Below, piece after piece: positions 8,743 through 15,937 of a stretch of DNA of 17,371 nt; position 1 is the stretch's first letter; every line of letters starts with the position of its first letter. Source of the DNA: an uncultured Pseudomonadota bacterium (GTDB lineage Bacteria > Pseudomonadota > Gammaproteobacteria > Methylococcales > Methylomonadaceae); contig CAIVBX010000071.1 of assembly GCA_903904275.1 (NCBI GenBank), forward strand, positions 1-17,371, given 5' to 3'. A program made the translations under genes and the position numbers. The notes under the pieces are model-generated. The model was not told the origin of the DNA. It did no database searches and saw only the letters and a program-made list of their open reading frames with translations.

Positions 8743-9105
8743 ATGTCAAAAAAAGTCTTAGTTGTCGATGACAGCAAAATTTCAAGAATGTTTATTCGCC
8801 AACATATCAGCGCACAAAATCCTGATTGGACATTTAGCGAAGCCACGACAGGGCAAGAAGCCATTGATGCGATTAACGCCGAAGCCTTTGATTACTGCAC
8901 GATGGACATCAATATGCCAGGCATGTTAGGCACGGAAGCGGCAAAAATTATTTTGGAACAACATCCTGAATTACGCCTCGTCATTTTCTCCGCAAACACA
9001 CAAGAAAGTTATCAAGACGAAGCCAAAGCGTTGGGAACAATTTTAATTTCCAAACCCGTCAATGCTGAATCTATTGCACAAGCTCTTGCATATTTTGCAG
9101 GCTAA
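8743..9105 (+). CDS. CheY-like single-domain response regulator
   Basis: A stand-alone receiver domain of 120 residues. The acidic pair Asp9-Asp10, the phospho-acceptor Asp55 (CTMDINMPG), the switch Ser83 (IFSAN) and the invariant Lys104 (ISKPV) are all present, so it should be phosphorylated by a histidine kinase. There is no output domain, so it acts by protein contact, like CheY at a flagellar or pilus motor, or as a phosphate sink. No kinase or other chemotaxis gene is nearby. A 51-base gap rich in A/T, with the 10-base palindrome TTAAATTTAA at 8722-8731, separates it from the upstream phosphatase, so it may have its own promoter. The ribosome-binding site AAGAGAG is at 8730-8736. Only two bases separate it from the CheC-like gene. 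Confidence 0.92.
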   Translation: MSKKVLVVDDSKISRMFIRQHISAQNPDWTFSEATTGQEAIDAINAEAFDYCTMDINMPGMLGTEAAKIILEQHPELRLVIFSANTQESYQDEAKALGTILISKPVNAESIAQALAYFAG

Positions 9106-9107
9106 AA

Positions 9108-9656
9108 ATGTCAGTCTTAAAAAATGCGATTATGCAAGCAACACACGGTGCAATTCAAAGTTTAGGCGATTTAATAATTGGCGATGAATTGCCGTTTAGT
9201 TTGCAAGGCATTGAAATTGGAACGCCAACAGCTTCTCAATTTTTGGCGCAAAAATTTGGTATCGTGCAACTTGAATCTAGCGGTTTGGTAAATGCAGAAA
9301 TTTCGTTATTGTTTGACAGTGATAGCGTTTTTCAAATTTTACAAAAAATGCTGGGTGCAGAAGCGGATGCAGACATGATTCAAGAATGTGAAAGTGACGC
9401 AATGTGTGAATTGGGCAATGTGGTGATGATTCGTTATTTATCAGAAATTGCCGATTTTTTGCATACACCGTTAGAAAGCACTTTGCCAATTTATCATATT
9501 GAATCAAAAGAGGAATTTCTTAATTCCGTAGACGCTGAAAAGCGTTTTATTGTGTCGCATGTTGATTTACAAATTGAACAACACGCCGCTGAAATGAAAA
9601 TGGTATTTTCAATGAACCATGAATCGTTTGATAATTTAGTACAGAATTTGAATTGA
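9108..9656 (+). CDS. CheC-like protein, putative partner phosphatase of the adjacent receiver
   Basis: CheC/CheX/FliY-family proteins dephosphorylate CheY-P through helices carrying the pattern (D/S)xxxExxN. Here one such helix is clear: ESDAMCELGNVVMIRYL at about 95-111, with Glu101 and Asn104 as the expected catalytic pair. The preceding GLVNAEISLLFDSDSVF resembles the beta strands of the fold. The first helix (ATHGAIQSLGDLI, about 11-23), where many CheC proteins carry a second ExxN site, lacks it, so this one probably has a single active site. The 182-residue length fits. It is two bases downstream of the CheY-like receiver and is followed by a strong terminator, so the pair is probably a functional unit. 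Its role as a phosphatase is inferred from family and position. Confidence 0.75.
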   Translation: MSVLKNAIMQATHGAIQSLGDLIIGDELPFSLQGIEIGTPTASQFLAQKFGIVQLESSGLVNAEISLLFDSDSVFQILQKMLGAEADADMIQECESDAMCELGNVVMIRYLSEIADFLHTPLESTLPIYHIESKEEFLNSVDAEKRFIVSHVDLQIEQHAAEMKMVFSMNHESFDNLVQNLN

Positions 9657-9669
9657 GTTTTATGCGACG

Positions 9670-9706
9670 AAAGCCCCGTGAAGTATTTCGCGGGGCTTTT
9701 TTGTTT
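9670..9706 (+). terminator. Intrinsic terminator after the CheY/CheC pair
   Basis: A 13-bp stem with one G-U pair (arms 9670-9682 and 9687-9699, core AGCCCCG/CGGGGCT), a GTAT loop at 9683-9686, and a run of six T followed by GTTTT on the + strand. It starts 13 bases after the CheC-like stop. The - strand side has only AAA before the stem, so it should terminate + transcription best, though it also lies right after the convergent tyrS stop and may serve both directions. Confidence 0.93.
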
Positions 9707-10905
9707 TAAGAATGTGTAATTTTTACGCGAGCAAATTTACGTTTTCCAACTTGATAAACGTGTTGCGAATCGGCAGAAATTTCCAATTTGGGATTTTCTA
9801 CTTTTTCGCCGTCAATTTTGACAGCACCTGCGTTAATCATGCGAATGGCTTCGGATGTACTTGCCGTTAAATTCGCTTCTTTCAAAAGGTTTGCAATGCC
9901 TAAACTTTCACCATCAATTTTTAATTCAATTTCTGGCATTTCATCAGGAATCGCGCCACGTTGAAAACGGGCTTCAAAATTTTCTAAGGCTTTAACTGCC
10001 GCCGTTTCGTCGTGAAAACGAGCAATAATTTCTTGCGCTAATTTAAATTTATAATCGCGTGGATTTGCACCGTTTTGGCATTCTTCATTGAATTTTGCAA
10101 TTTCAGACATCGGGCGAAAACTGAGCAATTCAAAATAACGCCACATCAATTCGTCACTGATTGACATAATTTTGCCAAACATTTCGTCTGGCGCGTCAGC
10201 AATGCCAATGTAATTATTGAGTGATTTCGACATTTTTTGAACACCGTCCAAACCTTCCAAAATTGGCATGGTCATCACAACTTGCGATTTTTGCCCGAAC
10301 GCTTCTTGTAATTGTCGTCCCATCAATAAATTGAATTTTTGGTCTGTGCCGCCTAATTCCACGTCCGCTTTCATCGCAACGGAATCGTAGCCTTGAATCA
10401 ACGGGTACAAAAATTCATGAATCGCAATCGACTGATTATTCGTAAAGCGTTTGTGAAAATCATCACGTTCGAGCATTCGCGCCACGGTATTTTTTGCCGC
10501 AAGTTGAATCAACTCCGCCGATGACATTGCATTCATCCACGTTGAATTAAACATCACCGTCGTTTTTGCTGGGTCGAGAATTTTAAAAATTTGGTCTTGA
10601 TACGTTTTCGCGTTGTTTTCAACATCTTCACGCGAAAGTGGTTTACGGGTGACATTTTTGCCTGTTGGGTCGCCAATCATGCCTGTGAAATCACCAATCA
10701 AGAATAAAATTTCATGTCCCGCATCTTGAAATTGTTTGAGTTTGTTAATTAAAACCGTATGACCTAAATGCAAATCGGGCGCAGTGGGGTCAAAACCTGC
10801 TTTGATGCGTAACGGACGATTTTCAGCAAGTTTTTTAACTAATTCTGTTTCGAGTAAAACTTCATGTGTGCCGCGTAATAATTCGGCTAAATCTGGCGTA
10901 TTCAA
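9706..10905 (-). CDS. tyrS: Tyrosyl-tRNA synthetase
   Basis: Class I aminoacyl-tRNA synthetase that charges tRNA-Tyr. Its 399 residues show the catalytic Rossmann fold with GFDPTAPDLHLGHTV (HIGH-type motif HLGH at 46-49), FLIGDFTGMIGDPTGK, tyrosine-binding QGYDS and ELGGTDQKFN, and KMSKS at 224-228. A C-terminal S4 RNA-binding domain runs from about 335 to the end. This long-insert form, typical of many proteobacteria, differs from the B. stearothermophilus type. The start codon is TTG (10903-10905 complement), chosen because AAAGGA lies six bases upstream on the - strand and the protein begins as expected with NTPDLAELLRG. It is 36 bases downstream of lpxA and is probably the last gene of the - strand transcript. 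Confidence 0.96.
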   Translation of the reverse strand: MNTPDLAELLRGTHEVLLETELVKKLAENRPLRIKAGFDPTAPDLHLGHTVLINKLKQFQDAGHEILFLIGDFTGMIGDPTGKNVTRKPLSREDVENNAKTYQDQIFKILDPAKTTVMFNSTWMNAMSSAELIQLAAKNTVARMLERDDFHKRFTNNQSIAIHEFLYPLIQGYDSVAMKADVELGGTDQKFNLLMGRQLQEAFGQKSQVVMTMPILEGLDGVQKMSKSLNNYIGIADAPDEMFGKIMSISDELMWRYFELLSFRPMSEIAKFNEECQNGANPRDYKFKLAQEIIARFHDETAAVKALENFEARFQRGAIPDEMPEIELKIDGESLGIANLLKEANLTASTSEAIRMINAGAVKIDGEKVENPKLEISADSQHVYQVGKRKFARVKITHS

Positions 10906-10941
10906 GAAAATTCCTTTGTTTATCGTGAAAAATGATTAACT

Positions 10942-11712
10942 TTAAGCGAGTTCAATAAAACCATGCAAGCCGCGTTTTGATTTGATAGCCAGCCATTCTT
11001 TTAAAAATTTTAATTCTTCGGTTTCGGGTAAATCATCGAGTGATTTTTTGTTGCGTAATAATCGAAAGGCTTTTGATAAAACATCGTAACGTTCACCTGT
11101 GATACCGTTGCGACGCAAGCCAACGCTGTTTAATCGGTAATGTTTTGCAGGTCGTCCACCAATTAACGTGAACGGAATGACATCCATATTTAAACCTGTC
11201 GTGCCTTGCACAATCGCAAATGAACCGATACGGCAAAATTGATGTGCAACCACACCGCCGCCCATAAACACATTATTGCCAACTTCAACGTGTCCGCCGA
11301 TGGCGACGTTATTCGCAAAAATGGTTTTATTTCCAACTGAACAATCATGCGCGACATGGCTGTTATTCATAAAATAACAATTTGAACCGATGCGTGTTGC
11401 AGAATTTTCTTTTGTGGCGCGATGTGCGGTGAAACCTTCACGGAACGTGTTGTTATCACCGATTTCTAACCACGTTACAGTTTCAGGTTTGAAACCAACA
11501 TCTTGCGGTAAATCACCCAAAACAACATTTGGATGAACAACGTTTCCGTTGCCCATTTTTGTAAAAGGTTGAATTACGGCATGAGCTTGAATTGTGCAGT
11601 TTTCGCCAATTTCAACGTTGCCTTCAATGACTGCAAATGCGCCAATTTTGACGTTTTCACCGATTTTTGCATCAGGTGAAACATAAGCAGTTGGATGAAT
11701 GAGTTGTGTCAT
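10942..11712 (-). CDS. lpxA: UDP-N-acetylglucosamine O-acyltransferase (LpxA family)
   Basis: First enzyme of lipid A synthesis: it moves a 3-hydroxyacyl chain from acyl carrier protein to the 3-OH of UDP-GlcNAc in the cytoplasm. The N-terminal two thirds is a left-handed beta helix of hexapeptide repeats (IHPTAYVSPDAKIGENVKIG onward). The C-terminal third is helical, beginning near GLRRNGI. The catalytic His is His122 in SHVAHDCSVGN, with the second conserved His at 119. LPQDVGFK corresponds to the conserved PQD loop, and HRAT (97-100) to the HRGT of E. coli LpxA. The 256-residue length is normal. No lpxD, fabZ or lpxB is adjacent, so it could be a second paralogue. It has a Shine-Dalgarno AAGGTGA that lies in a hairpin arm. 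Confidence 0.87.
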   Translation of the reverse strand: MTQLIHPTAYVSPDAKIGENVKIGAFAVIEGNVEIGENCTIQAHAVIQPFTKMGNGNVVHPNVVLGDLPQDVGFKPETVTWLEIGDNNTFREGFTAHRATKENSATRIGSNCYFMNNSHVAHDCSVGNKTIFANNVAIGGHVEVGNNVFMGGGVVAHQFCRIGSFAIVQGTTGLNMDVIPFTLIGGRPAKHYRLNSVGLRRNGITGERYDVLSKAFRLLRNKKSLDDLPETEELKFLKEWLAIKSKRGLHGFIELA

Positions 11713-11714
11713 AA

Positions 11715-11748
11715 AAAATCACCTTAAAAATAAAAATGAAGTGATTTT
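11715..11748 (-). promoter_or_regulatory. Inverted repeat overlapping the lpxA ribosome-binding site
   Basis: In the 50-base spacer between the phospholipase and lpxA, the arms AAAATCAC (11715-11722) and GTGATTTT (11741-11748) are perfectly complementary over 8 bp and extend by two more pairs with one bulged base. On the - strand the second arm contains the lpxA Shine-Dalgarno AAGGTGA and runs into six T before the ATG. In RNA this could hide the ribosome-binding site or act as a weak, AT-rich terminator. The structure is seen; the function is inferred. Confidence 0.4.
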
Positions 11749-11762
11749 AGCACTCTAACCAT

Positions 11763-14000
11763 CTAATTTCTTTGTGTATCAAGCCAATTCTGTAATTCAA
11801 TCAACGCATATTGATAACCAATTTCAGCAATTTTTTCGGCACTTTTATAATCCATCATCGAAAACTGATTAACCGAAAGCTGCAAATATAAATCTGCGTA
11901 ACCTTCCATCATTTTTTTACGTTGTGAAATCCCGCCAATCATGCTGGAACGACTTAATATCGCAGCGATGTTTGGAATAGTCATGCTTGATGAAAAAGGA
12001 TTGAGTTTGTTGAATAAAATATCCCAGCCGCTAATTCCGCCACTAATATTGGTATTATTGAGCAAATCTTCTCGCGCGTTCACATCAATCCCAATAACAA
12101 CACCGCTTTCGTTATAGCGTCGCATCACATCAACAGGAACATTATTTAATAACGCGCCATCAACTAACAAATCACCATTTTGCACTTGTGGAGGAAATAA
12201 ACCTGGTGGTGAATTGCTATTTAAAACCGCTTGCGTTAACGAACCTTCATGATGAACCATCACTTTTGCGCGACTGATATTGCACGAAATGCTAAAAAAA
12301 TGATGCCAAAGGTCTTCGATTTCTACGTCACCAAACATATTACGCAAGCCTTCAGCCATTTTTTTACCTGATAACAACGACACAAAAGGCAATGTGAAAT
12401 TATCCCCACCTAAACAAAGTTTTAATGTGCGTTGAATCATCTCTTTATGTTCCCATTGCAAAGCACTTCCTGCGGCAATAATTGCGCCCATGCTATTTCC
12501 ACCAATTAAATCAATGGGAATTTTTAAATCATTAAAAGCGCGAATAACACCAACGTGTGCAAATCCTCTCGCGCCCCCCCCACCTAAAACTAAACCAACT
12601 GCTTTACCAACTAGAAACCGCGCTACACGTCCAAAATCGTGTTGATTGTCATAGCGAACATGATGATGAAGTTCTATTTTGCGCGACATCAACCATTTCG
12701 TGGTTGAATCGGGGACTTGTTTCTCGGCATTGTGCATAATCAACAGCGTTTGTTTTTTGCTGCTGTCTTTAAGTTCACTTAAAATTTGTTGTTCAAAAGG
12801 TTTTTGAACCGTTGAATCGTTGGCATCGGTGACAAATACGATATGATCAGATTCACGCAAACAACGCAATGTCCAGTTATTCACTTCAGGGTCTACGACA
12901 TAAATCACATTTTTATGTGCAATTTCCCATTCTGCGAGCCAATGCAATAACGCATTATTTCCCACATCAGTAAAATCAGATTGTGCGGTGTTTTTACGTC
13001 CAAAGGTGCGGTCAATCATTTCGCTGTCAACAACGGAGGTTGAACCGTAATTTTTTAATTCATCTGTTAAACATTTTGCAATTTTTCGTGATGAAATGGA
13101 TGGCGATAGAATGATTAAAGCAATCGTAAATGTTTCGACCGCGTGATTGTGTTTTTTCTTGTGGGACAATCGATGTGCGATATTTTTGGAAAAAGCGCGG
13201 TTAATTTCTAACGGAAATAAAAGTAGTATTTTTTCAAACGATTCACGGCTTAATCTTGATACGATAGAATCTCGAATCGCTGTAATATCAGCAGTTCGGA
13301 CAGTGTCACATAACACGCCAATTTCACCAATCGTTTCACCTCGTCCGACAACGTCTAAGATAATTTTTTCATTATCAACGACTTTACTAATTTGAAAACG
13401 CCCATCAACCACAATGCAGAGTTCTGTTGAATTAACGCCTTTTTGGTAAAGTAATGTATTCGCGCGGACAGAATCGGTTTTTAATTCTTTGATTAACGTC
13501 CGAACAATTTCTTCACTTAATTCCAAAAACAAAGGGCTTAAACGTAAGGCAATTGAAATTTGATTCCAGCACAAACGTTGGGTAATTCGATTGGCAATCG
13601 CTTCAAATTGTTGGGGAAATTGTGTTGAAAAAATAGCAACTAATTCATGAAAATCATGAATGGACAAATAAAGTAATTCAGATTCTTCAAGCGCAATCGC
13701 ACTGGTTGTGCGAATGCCATCACCGAGCAATAAAAATTCACCAAAAACATGATTGCTCAGTGCATGTGATAACACATAAATTTTATTATTGTGACAAGTC
13801 GCTATTTGAACTTTGCCTGATTGAATTAAATAAAGTCCTTTTACGTCATCGTTTTGCTTAAAAATAAATGCGTCTTTTTTTACAGCTAATTTTTGCAATT
13901 TTGACGCAATGACAGGTAAAACATTTATGTCAATTCCGAAAAATAAAACATTGTCGCGGATAATACTGACATATTCGTGTGGCGTTATCGGTTCTGTCAT
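11763..14000 (-). CDS. Cyclic-nucleotide-binding, patatin/NTE-like phospholipase
   Basis: A 745-residue protein of the neuropathy-target-esterase-like class. Two cNMP-binding beta-barrel domains come first, about 22-125 (FIFKQNDDVKGLYLIQSGKV) and about 155-262 (GVNSTELCIVVDGRFQIS, then GETIGEIGVL). A middle alpha/beta domain (about 290-460) follows, then a patatin lipase domain from about 465. The lipase has the oxyanion loop GGGGARGFAHVG (473-484), the nucleophile Ser503 in GNSMG and the partner Asp614 in DGALLNN, so the Ser-Asp dyad is complete. Human and yeast NTE deacylate phosphatidylcholine or lysophospholipids; the substrate here is unknown. There is no N-terminal membrane helix, unlike eukaryotic NTE. 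The start ATG has no good Shine-Dalgarno. It probably heads the transcript with lpxA and tyrS. A G8 run encodes the oxyanion loop. Confidence 0.9.
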   Translation of the reverse strand: MTEPITPHEYVSIIRDNVLFFGIDINVLPVIASKLQKLAVKKDAFIFKQNDDVKGLYLIQSGKVQIATCHNNKIYVLSHALSNHVFGEFLLLGDGIRTTSAIALEESELLYLSIHDFHELVAIFSTQFPQQFEAIANRITQRLCWNQISIALRLSPLFLELSEEIVRTLIKELKTDSVRANTLLYQKGVNSTELCIVVDGRFQISKVVDNEKIILDVVGRGETIGEIGVLCDTVRTADITAIRDSIVSRLSRESFEKILLLFPLEINRAFSKNIAHRLSHKKKHNHAVETFTIALIILSPSISSRKIAKCLTDELKNYGSTSVVDSEMIDRTFGRKNTAQSDFTDVGNNALLHWLAEWEIAHKNVIYVVDPEVNNWTLRCLRESDHIVFVTDANDSTVQKPFEQQILSELKDSSKKQTLLIMHNAEKQVPDSTTKWLMSRKIELHHHVRYDNQHDFGRVARFLVGKAVGLVLGGGGARGFAHVGVIRAFNDLKIPIDLIGGNSMGAIIAAGSALQWEHKEMIQRTLKLCLGGDNFTLPFVSLLSGKKMAEGLRNMFGDVEIEDLWHHFFSISCNISRAKVMVHHEGSLTQAVLNSNSPPGLFPPQVQNGDLLVDGALLNNVPVDVMRRYNESGVVIGIDVNAREDLLNNTNISGGISGWDILFNKLNPFSSSMTIPNIAAILSRSSMIGGISQRKKMMEGYADLYLQLSVNQFSMMDYKSAEKIAEIGYQYALIELQNWLDTQRN
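12574..12581 (-). repeat. G8 homopolymer in the phospholipase oxyanion-loop codons
   Basis: Eight consecutive C on the + strand read as GGT GGG GGG GGC on the coding strand, giving Gly473-Gly476 of the GGGGARG motif. It is the longest G/C homopolymer I see in this AT-rich window. A one-base slip would frameshift the protein between its regulatory and lipase domains. Confidence 0.9.
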
Positions 14001-14045
14001 AAGTAAAAGTTATCAGTCATGTAAGTTTTATCGGGTTAAAATTAA

Positions 14046-14064
14046 GAACAAAAATGTTTTGTTC
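14046..14064. promoter_or_regulatory. Perfect 8-bp dyad in the divergent promoter region
   Basis: GAACAAAA at 14046-14053 and TTTTGTTC at 14057-14064 are exact inverted complements around ATG. It lies 46 bases upstream of the phospholipase start and 140 upstream of msbA. The size and symmetry suit a dimeric repressor site; there is no strong GC stem as expected of a terminator. Function is inferred. Confidence 0.4.
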
Positions 14065-14085
14065 AATACTTATCGCGCTAGAATA

Positions 14086-14113
14086 ATTTGAATTTGTTAT
14101 TTCATTTGAATTT
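14086..14113. repeat. 10-bp direct repeat upstream of msbA
   Basis: ATTTGAATTT occurs at 14086-14095 and again at 14104-14113, with starts 18 bases apart, near two helical turns. It lies next to the 14046-14064 dyad in the 203-base divergent region and could be a tandem regulator site. AT-rich sequence makes chance repeats more likely, so support is weak. No convincing -35/-10 pair could be fixed in this region on either strand. Confidence 0.25.
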
Positions 14114-14203
14114 TATCAGATTCATTGTAAGGAAATGATGAGTTGTTTTATTCCAATTGTTCGACTTAAATCATAATTTAATTACGCCTCACAAATTTAA
14201 CTC

Positions 14204-15937
14204 ATGCAAAAAACAAATTTAGAAATTTACAAACGCCTTTTGATTTACGTCAAACCACACCAAAAATTCTTTTTTATCAGTATTCTTGGTTTTTTGATTT
14301 ATTCTGTGACGCAACCGTTGTTTGCACAAATGATTCAAGAGATTATCGACACGCTGCAAGCAAAATCGCATGAAAAACTGTATTACTTGCCATTGTTATT
14401 TAGTGGATTGATTATTGTGCGGGGCATTGGTTCATATATCGGAAACTACTTTTTAGCACGAGTATCGTCGAATGTGATTCACACTTTGCGTTGTGAAATT
14501 TTTGAAAAATACACTCAACTTCCCACCGCGCATTTTGATTCTAATAACAGCGGTTACATGATTTCGCGTATCACACACAACGTGAATCAAGTCGCAAATG
14601 CCACCACCGATGCAGTGCGAAAAGTCGTGCAAGAAGGTTTAACAGCTGTTGGTTTGTTAGGTTATTTGTTTTATATGGATTGGCGATTGTCACTGATTTT
14701 TTTAGCGATTATGCCCGTTATTGCTTGGTTAGTGCGCTACGTCAGCAAACGCCTTCGTATGCTGAGTAAAAAAATTCAATCTTCCATTGGCGACATGACA
14801 CATATCACGTCGGAATTTGTGAATGGACATCGTGTGGTGCGTAGTTATGGCGGTGAAAATTATGAATGTAAACGCTTTGTTGAAAGTAGCGAACATAATC
14901 GTAAGCAATCGATGAAACTCAATAGTACAGAATCAATTAATAGCCAAGTCATGCAGCTGGTTATTGCGATTGCATTGGCAATTTTGATGTATGCCGCGTT
15001 ATTTTTTATGGAACAGGCGAGCGTGGGTTCATTTGTCGCGTATTTAACAGCTGCGTTTTTATTACCGCGTCCGATTCGTCAACTCAGCGATGCAAACAGT
15101 GATATTCAACGTGGGATTGTTGCGGCCGAATCATTGTTTAATGTGTTGGATGAAGCGACTGAAATCGACGACGGTGATTATAACGTGGCGCGTTGTCACG
15201 GTGATTTGGAATTTAAACACGTTACGTTTCGTTATGAAGGCACGGAAGAACCTGCATTAACCGACATCAGTTTTACTGCGAAAGCTGGTGAAACCATTGC
15301 ATTAGTTGGTGCGTCAGGTGGTGGAAAAAGTACATTAGTGAATTTGGTGTCACGTTTTTATCGTTACGAAAAGGGTGAAATTTTGCTTGATGGCATCAAT
15401 ATCAATGATTACCAATTGGCAAATTTGCGCTCACAAATTGCACTAGTTAATCAACAAGTCACGCTTTTTAACGACACGATTGCAAATAACATTGCGTATG
15501 GTGCATTGGCAGGCGCAAGTCGTGAAGCGACTACGCAAGCTGCAAAAGACGCTTATGCAATTGAGTTTATCAATAAATTTGAAAAAGGTTTGGACACTGA
15601 AATTGGTGAAAATGGCGTAAAACTTTCAGGCGGTCAACGTCAACGTTTAGCGTTAGCCCGCGCATTGTTAAAAGATGCACCATTACTGATTTTAGACGAA
15701 GCCACATCAGCGTTAGATACCGAATCAGAACGGTATATTCAAGCGGCATTGCAAAAAGTCATGGGAAATCGCACCACGCTTGTTATCGCACATCGTTTAT
15801 CCACAATTGAAAAAGCTGACAAAATTTTGGTTATTGACGCAGGACAAATTGTTGAAGAAGGTTCACATGCTGAATTGTTAGCAAAAAATGGCGTGTATTC
15901 CCGTTTGCATACGATTCAATTTCCCGATAATTTTTAA
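14204..15937 (+). CDS. msbA: Lipid A export ABC transporter/permease, MsbA type
   Basis: Half-transporter that forms a homodimer and flips lipid A-core across the inner membrane using ATP. The N-terminal half (about 1-310) holds the six-helix exporter domain; hydrophobic stretches include FFFISILGFLIYSV, LPLLFSGLIIVRGIG and LSLIFLAIMPVIAWLV. The C-terminal half is the ATPase: Walker A GASGGGKST at 369-377 (Lys375), signature LSGGQ at 474-478, Walker B LLILDE with Asp498 and Glu499, and switch His530. The 577 residues are close to the 582 of E. coli MsbA, and the N-terminus YKRLLIYVKPH is typical of MsbA. No peptidase domain is present, which argues against a peptide or type I secretion exporter. 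No clear Shine-Dalgarno precedes the ATG. The lpxA gene nearby supports a lipid A role. Confidence 0.9.
   Translation: MQKTNLEIYKRLLIYVKPHQKFFFISILGFLIYSVTQPLFAQMIQEIIDTLQAKSHEKLYYLPLLFSGLIIVRGIGSYIGNYFLARVSSNVIHTLRCEIFEKYTQLPTAHFDSNNSGYMISRITHNVNQVANATTDAVRKVVQEGLTAVGLLGYLFYMDWRLSLIFLAIMPVIAWLVRYVSKRLRMLSKKIQSSIGDMTHITSEFVNGHRVVRSYGGENYECKRFVESSEHNRKQSMKLNSTESINSQVMQLVIAIALAILMYAALFFMEQASVGSFVAYLTAAFLLPRPIRQLSDANSDIQRGIVAAESLFNVLDEATEIDDGDYNVARCHGDLEFKHVTFRYEGTEEPALTDISFTAKAGETIALVGASGGGKSTLVNLVSRFYRYEKGEILLDGININDYQLANLRSQIALVNQQVTLFNDTIANNIAYGALAGASREATTQAAKDAYAIEFINKFEKGLDTEIGENGVKLSGGQRQRLALARALLKDAPLLILDEATSALDTESERYIQAALQKVMGNRTTLVIAHRLSTIEKADKILVIDAGQIVEEGSHAELLAKNGVYSRLHTIQFPDNF

Noticed and set aside
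14204..15937. The ABC transporter as a type I secretion ATPase for the downstream surface protein
   Set aside because: It lacks a peptidase C39-like N-terminal domain and has the length and N-terminus of MsbA. No membrane-fusion protein or TolC gene is adjacent. Proximity to lpxA favours lipid A export.
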